From: Pseudomonas graminis
GTDB lineage: Bacteria > Pseudomonadota > Gammaproteobacteria > Pseudomonadales > Pseudomonadaceae
Assembly: GCF_001705435.1 (NCBI RefSeq)
Contig: NZ_MDEN01000065.1
Span: forward strand, 62,001-126,000
DNA length: 64,000 nucleotides
Direction: 5' to 3'
Part shown: piece after piece, positions 60,728-64,000 of the stretch
Layout of the letters: every line of letters starts with the position of its first letter
Position numbering within the stretch: position 1 is the stretch's first letter
Program-made: the position numbers and the translations under genes
The notes under the pieces: generated by a model
Databases searched by the model: none
What the model was told of the DNA's origin: nothing
Seen by the model: the letters and a program-made list of their open reading frames with translations, nothing else

Positions 60728-61759
60728 TCACTTTGTGGAGGTGATTTTCTTGCCCCTCCGCTTCCTGATGTAGTGCTCCGTCATGGCGACGGTGGTGTGT
60801 CCCAGCTGGTCTTTGGCCTGCAGAATATCCCCGCTGCTTTCCGCCTTGTCGGTGCCTGCCTTGGCGCGCAGATCCCTCATCTGGAAGTCCGCTTTCGGCA
60901 CGCCCGCGGCTTCCCTGGCATCGTCGAAACGTTTGCGGAGAATGGCGGTGGTCATCGCCGCACCTTCAACGGTGACGATCAATTTTGTCGACCCGATCTT
61001 TAGCGCAGTTTTGCGAGCAGATATGCGCGTCAACACCTCCTCCAGTTGTCCTGCCACCTCCATGCGCTGCATCGCCGCCGTTTTATTCTGTCGGATCGAC
61101 AGGTAGCCACCGACGATGTCTCGCTCGTCCATCTTGAGCACGTCAGCCATCCGCTGCCCAGTTAGATAGGCCAGGTCCATCGTGTCGCGCAGCGGCGCGC
61201 AACCCTTCTCGTAGACGCTGGCAAAAACGTCGTCCTCGATGTAGACCCCCCGGCCAGTTTCCTTGTGACCCTTCACGCCGGCGCATGGGTTCGCCAAACT
61301 CGTGTAGCCGTACTCCCTTGCGAAGTTCCAGATGGCACTCATCAGGGCTTTCTCGCGATTCGCCCTGATCGGCGCCTTCTTACCTCGTTCGCGCAGGTAC
61401 TGCTTTATGTGCTGAGGCTCGATTTCGTCGAGGGGGGCGGGCGGATCGTTAAAGAATGCTAGCAGCTGCTTCAGCTCAGCGAGATTGTCCTTCTGCGTCC
61501 GCGCCGCCTTCGTTGGGAGAATTTCGACAAGGTATCGGCTCGCCACGTAGGCGAAGGTCACAACTGACTTTACGTGCGCAGTCGCGGTCCGGTCTTTCTC
61601 AAGTTTTGCGTATTCCAAAATGGCTAGGCCGTAGTCTTTGCCCAGCGATATCTCCCTGCGTGGCGACCCGCCGAGATCGTAGTAGTAATAAGTCAACTTC
61701 CCGCGCTTTCTCTTCCTGAGCTTGGTGATGGCTCCCGGTTCGGTTGGACGTCTTCCCAT
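60728..61759 (-). CDS. Tyrosine-type phage integrase
   Basis: 343 aa, ATG 61759 (a GTG precedes it). N-terminal arm-binding part YYYYDLGGSPRREISLG, SAM-like core-binding domain (~75-170), catalytic domain with Arg in DLAYLTGQRMADVLKM, the R-box FQMRDLRAKAGTDKA and LGHTTVAMTEHYIRKRRGK (catalytic Tyr in HYI). Its stop lies 82 bp from tRNA-Leu. It is overlapped at its start by the DUF4224 gene. Confidence 0.93.
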   Translation of the reverse strand: MGRRPTEPGAITKLRKRKRGKLTYYYYDLGGSPRREISLGKDYGLAILEYAKLEKDRTATAHVKSVVTFAYVASRYLVEILPTKAARTQKDNLAELKQLLAFFNDPPAPLDEIEPQHIKQYLRERGKKAPIRANREKALMSAIWNFAREYGYTSLANPCAGVKGHKETGRGVYIEDDVFASVYEKGCAPLRDTMDLAYLTGQRMADVLKMDERDIVGGYLSIRQNKTAAMQRMEVAGQLEEVLTRISARKTALKIGSTKLIVTVEGAAMTTAILRKRFDDAREAAGVPKADFQMRDLRAKAGTDKAESSGDILQAKDQLGHTTVAMTEHYIRKRRGKKITSTK

Positions 61760-61968
61760 CACCCAGCCTTACGCGGCTGCCAGCCGCTGTGTTGCTTCAG
61801 TTGCTCTTTGGCTCCAATAAGGGCCAAGGTTGTGACGCATGGCCACCCATTACGTTTAACGGTATGGCGGATGCCGTTACGTGCCAGCACCGCGATTTGC
61901 CCGGCCTTGGTGCGAGCGCCGGTCAGCTCACACACCTGCGCATGGGTCAGGAACTCGATTGTGCTCAT
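61759..61968 (-). CDS. DUF4224 phage protein (possible excisionase)
   Basis: 69 aa with a perfect AAGGAGGT upstream. Typical DUF4224 pattern: FLTHAQVCELTGARTKAGQIAVLARNGIRHTVKRNGWPCVT. Its TGA overlaps the integrase ATG. By location it probably directs excision or regulates the integrase. Confidence 0.82.
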   Translation of the reverse strand: MSTIEFLTHAQVCELTGARTKAGQIAVLARNGIRHTVKRNGWPCVTTLALIGAKEQLKQHSGWQPRKAG

Positions 61969-62012
61969 GTGCTACCTCCTTCGGGGGGGCGATGCGGTGT
62001 TTGGTGGAAGGA

Positions 62013-62216
62013 TCATTCGGTTCTGAATACTTCATTCTTCACGGCCTTCCAGTCGTCGATATTTGCTACTGGGTCTCTTCCGAACCAGCGCTCTGCTTCT
62101 GTCGCCAAGTTCTCGCGGGCCTCGGCCCATGCGCCGCCCAGGCGAAGCGCTTTCACACGGACTTGATCACCGAGGGATTTGCATTTACTCAGGCTGGTTG
62201 ATGCACTTATGAACAT
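62013..62216 (-). CDS. Hypothetical phage protein
   Basis: 67 aa from ATG 62216 (GGGAG 8 nt upstream). Starts MFISASTSLSKCKSLGDQVR; a helical middle and WFGRDPVANIDDWKAVKNEVF near the end. No domain recognised. Same strand as the integrase genes, 44 bp upstream of DUF4224. Confidence 0.55.
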   Translation of the reverse strand: MFISASTSLSKCKSLGDQVRVKALRLGGAWAEARENLATEAERWFGRDPVANIDDWKAVKNEVFRTE

Positions 62217-62252
62217 GCAGGTGTCTCCCGCCCGCCGAACACCGGCGGGCAT

Positions 62253-62458
62253 GTGGTAGGGGTATTAGGGCTGTTTGGAAGTTCGAGATTGTTGAGGGCC
62301 GGTGCTGTGCGCAGAGCCTGAAGAGCCGCCTCCATAGCGACACTAGCGCCGGAGTGTTGGCGAAAACGCTCCTTTATCGAGCGGAGTGGCTGAATCTGGA
62401 TCGAGTCAGATATGGTTTGTCGTTTATACTCACTTTTTATCCGTCATCAGGCAATGCC
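62253..62458. other. Gap between leftward phage genes and an opposite-strand gene
   Basis: 206 bp, lower GC towards the right. It likely holds the promoter of the gene at 62459. No repeat or RNA recognised. Confidence 0.5.
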
Positions 62459-63109
62459 ATGGACAGCTTTGAGTTAAATGTTGGGACCGTAAAATACGAA
62501 GGTAAAGGAGTTTTGATCAACCAAGGCGGCGCTAACTTCCTTGGTACTGCAGAAAAGCCTATCGTCGTGCATGTGGACACTGATACTGATTGGCCAACTA
62601 TCATCCCAGCCGGCGCGGGGGTCGTGGTAGCCATTTTGGTGGCCTGGATGACCGTCCGTGTCCAGAAAAATCAGATCCAAGGCAATATAAGCAACTTACG
62701 TCATCATTGGATGGCTGAATTAAGGGAGGCTGCTGCAGAGCTTATTCAGTGCACGACTTACATGGTGAACATGTCATCCGTGGATCGAAAGTTTAAATAT
62801 AGCCCTGAGTATTATCAGTGTTGTGCCAGATCATCACAGCTAAGGGCCAAGGTGGAGTTGTTACTCAGTCGAGACGATGCCCGAGCCAAACAGGTGCGAG
62901 ACGCCGGTAGTACAGCGCTTCGCGGAGCGATTTCTTGCAAGCATAAGCAGAATACCGGTCCACTTCTTGAAAAAATCAGCATTTACAAAAATCTTCTACG
63001 GCGCGAGCTAGAGATGGCCTGGACAGACACGAAAAGAGATCTTGGTATCGATCAAAAATTATTTTTTATACGTTTGTTTAAGAATAAAAAATCCGATGAG
63101 ATACTGTGA
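62459..63109 (+). CDS. Membrane-anchored protein of unknown function (prophage moron)
   Basis: 216 aa, ATG 62459. A polar N-terminal ~45 residues, one strong membrane helix (residues ~48-66, IIPAGAGVVVAILVAWMTV), then a long helical cytoplasmic domain ending in a basic tail (FFIRLFKNKKSDEIL). Codon use is clearly AT-richer than in flanking genes, and the gene is opposite to its neighbours. This is the mark of a lysogenic-conversion cargo gene. Superinfection exclusion or abortive-infection roles are possible; no family recognised. Confidence 0.7.
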   Translation: MDSFELNVGTVKYEGKGVLINQGGANFLGTAEKPIVVHVDTDTDWPTIIPAGAGVVVAILVAWMTVRVQKNQIQGNISNLRHHWMAELREAAAELIQCTTYMVNMSSVDRKFKYSPEYYQCCARSSQLRAKVELLLSRDDARAKQVRDAGSTALRGAISCKHKQNTGPLLEKISIYKNLLRRELEMAWTDTKRDLGIDQKLFFIRLFKNKKSDEIL

Positions 63110-63152
63110 CAGGCTCAAAATGGCCACATCGCTTCAATGTGAGTGGCTGCAG

Positions 63153-64000
63153 CTAAGCAGCGCAAGCCTGCTCCCCAGCAAGGCGCCATGGATCGTTTGC
63201 ACGCGCGAGGGCGGCCATCGGCGGCGGGCTGACCCTGTTGCCGCACATGTGGACCTGTTCCGTCTTCGTGAACGCCTCCCCGTCGGCACCATGCGTAATG
63301 ATGTAATCCTGCGGAAAGCCCTGAGCCCGGTACAACTCGGCCGGTCGCAACATCCGCAGCCTGATGTCGACGATCACGTACGGCGTGCCCGTCACCATCA
63401 CGGTGACCAGGCCGAGGCGATCCTTCGTGGTGTTCGTCGGCGCGGGCTGGTCGCAGCCGCTCATGTTCTCGGTGCCGTAGTAGCTGATCAGGAAAGCCGC
63501 GACGCGCAGTGCCCCTTCTGCATGCTCGGGCGATAGATCGAAGCTGACCAAGGAGCTCTTGCCTCCGCCGCCCGCCGTGATGGTCGGCGCCGGCTCGGCC
63601 AGGTGCTGGCCAACGCTTGCGCCGTACTGCCGCTCCATGAAGGCGGTAACGAGTCCGTGATGAGTCCCGCCGGCGCTGACCGTGTGAAGCGGATCGGCGG
63701 AATCCCGGGCGTCGCAGTTACCGCGCATGTGCAGGAGATGCGCCGTGGCGAGCATCTGGTATCGCCCGGTCGTAAGCGTCGGTACCGGTCCCTCGATGTC
63801 TGATGGGGCGTGGCCGGTCGTGTTGGTGACCAGCATCGCCGTCACCAGCTGTTGCTGGCTGCCAGTGTTCGTCACTGTGGTCACCGGGTCTTTGAGGCTT
63901 TTCGCGGCGGTGGTGTTGAAGCCGCCGTTCATCTGCGCCATGAACGCGGTGGCGATGCCCATGGCGTGCGCCGCGCCGGCAGGGCGCTGATAGTTGCCGC
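63153..64000 (-). CDS. Phage DNA (cytosine-5-)methyltransferase, C-terminal part
   Basis: The frame is open to the window edge, so the N-terminus with the PCQ catalytic motif is outside. What is seen is the target-recognition region, with five repeats of the form P-x-x-T-(V/I/L/N)-T/S...LV (around DPVTTVTNTGSQQQLV, GPVPTLTTG, DPLHTVSAGGTHHGLV, EPAPTITAGGG, QPAPTNTTKDRLGLV). The C-terminal motifs follow: RMLRPAELYRAQGFPQDYII (motif IX/X start) and QVHMCGNRVSPPPMAAL (motif X). It methylates phage and host DNA to evade restriction. Confidence 0.85.
   Translation of the reverse strand, partial: GNYQRPAGAAHAMGIATAFMAQMNGGFNTTAAKSLKDPVTTVTNTGSQQQLVTAMLVTNTTGHAPSDIEGPVPTLTTGRYQMLATAHLLHMRGNCDARDSADPLHTVSAGGTHHGLVTAFMERQYGASVGQHLAEPAPTITAGGGGKSSLVSFDLSPEHAEGALRVAAFLISYYGTENMSGCDQPAPTNTTKDRLGLVTVMVTGTPYVIVDIRLRMLRPAELYRAQGFPQDYIITHGADGEAFTKTEQVHMCGNRVSPPPMAALARANDPWRLAGEQACAA

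Overview
The window is chromosomal DNA of a Pseudomonas, most likely from the P. syringae/P. fluorescens side of the genus. The evidence is a GC-rich genome with Pseudomonas codon use, the gacA-uvrC-pgsA-tRNA-Gly-tRNA-Cys...tRNA-Leu block, an imuA-imuB-dnaE2 cassette, and the usual scattered intergenic palindromes (several pairs built on GGACCGGCTTTAGCCGGGAA, one pair built on GGGAGCGAGCTTGCTC, and ACGC-N3-GCGT hairpins). The last type resembles repeats I associate with P. syringae genomes. The species cannot be fixed from this sequence.

Layout. 1-4664: end of imuA, then imuB and dnaE2, the SOS mutasome. 4721-7870: a MocA-type dehydrogenase and a LacI regulator, divergent from a DUF1989 (urea-carboxylase-associated) gene that has a clear sigma-54 promoter. 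8397-14548: a sugar-acid regulon (Zn alcohol dehydrogenase, mannonate dehydrogenase, FadR-type regulator, mannonate dehydratase uxuA, MFS carrier) tied together by four copies of the operator TTGGT-N3-GCCAA. No uronate isomerase is present, so L-gulonate is a likely entry substrate. 14642-18369: LysR regulator, MFS carrier and glucarate-dehydratase-type enolase. 18370-18983: a repeat-rich gap. 18984-22150: a vitamin B12-type ABC importer under a cobalamin riboswitch. 22390-31608: metabolic and sensory single genes (Asp/Glu racemase homologue, aldo/keto reductase, EEP-fold protein, YhhS-type MFS, ABC-F protein, GAF protein, PAS chemoreceptor, Nudix).

32110-38759: a sigma-54-promoted polar amino-acid ABC transporter followed by ridA, an iclR regulator, a D-serine-dehydratase-type PLP enzyme and a KDG kinase. 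The kinase can take the 2-keto-3-deoxygluconate made by UxuA. 38938-40635: parvulin and a PilU-type ATPase. 40790-44634: 3-hydroxybutyrate dehydrogenase, GntP carrier and their sigma-54 activator, with a matching -24/-12 promoter and a candidate upstream activator palindrome. 44698-50237: yejABEF peptide importer. 50449-53570: second parvulin, a P. fragi-like lipase, and a class I DAHP synthase preceded by an aromatic-codon leader peptide, a strong attenuator hairpin and a second aromatic leader-like ORF. 53698-54357: a divergent pair of small phage-type repressors around a perfect operator palindrome. 54550-57867: gacA, uvrC, pgsA, tRNA-Gly, tRNA-Cys.

57868-64000 is accessory DNA. A 1.6 kb mini-island is bounded by tRNA-Cys and a 92-bp imperfect copy of the tRNA 3' part plus its terminator. 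It carries a nucleotidyltransferase-fold gene translationally coupled to an unknown gene and has no integrase; this is the best candidate here for an undescribed system, perhaps a toxin-antitoxin or anti-phage pair. It is followed by an IS66-family remnant that has destroyed the 3' half of sodC. Then comes tRNA-Leu with an integrated prophage: integrase, DUF4224 excisionase-like protein, two orphan genes, and a cytosine methyltransferase that runs off the window end.

All calls rest on reading the sequence and remembered family features; no database search was run.
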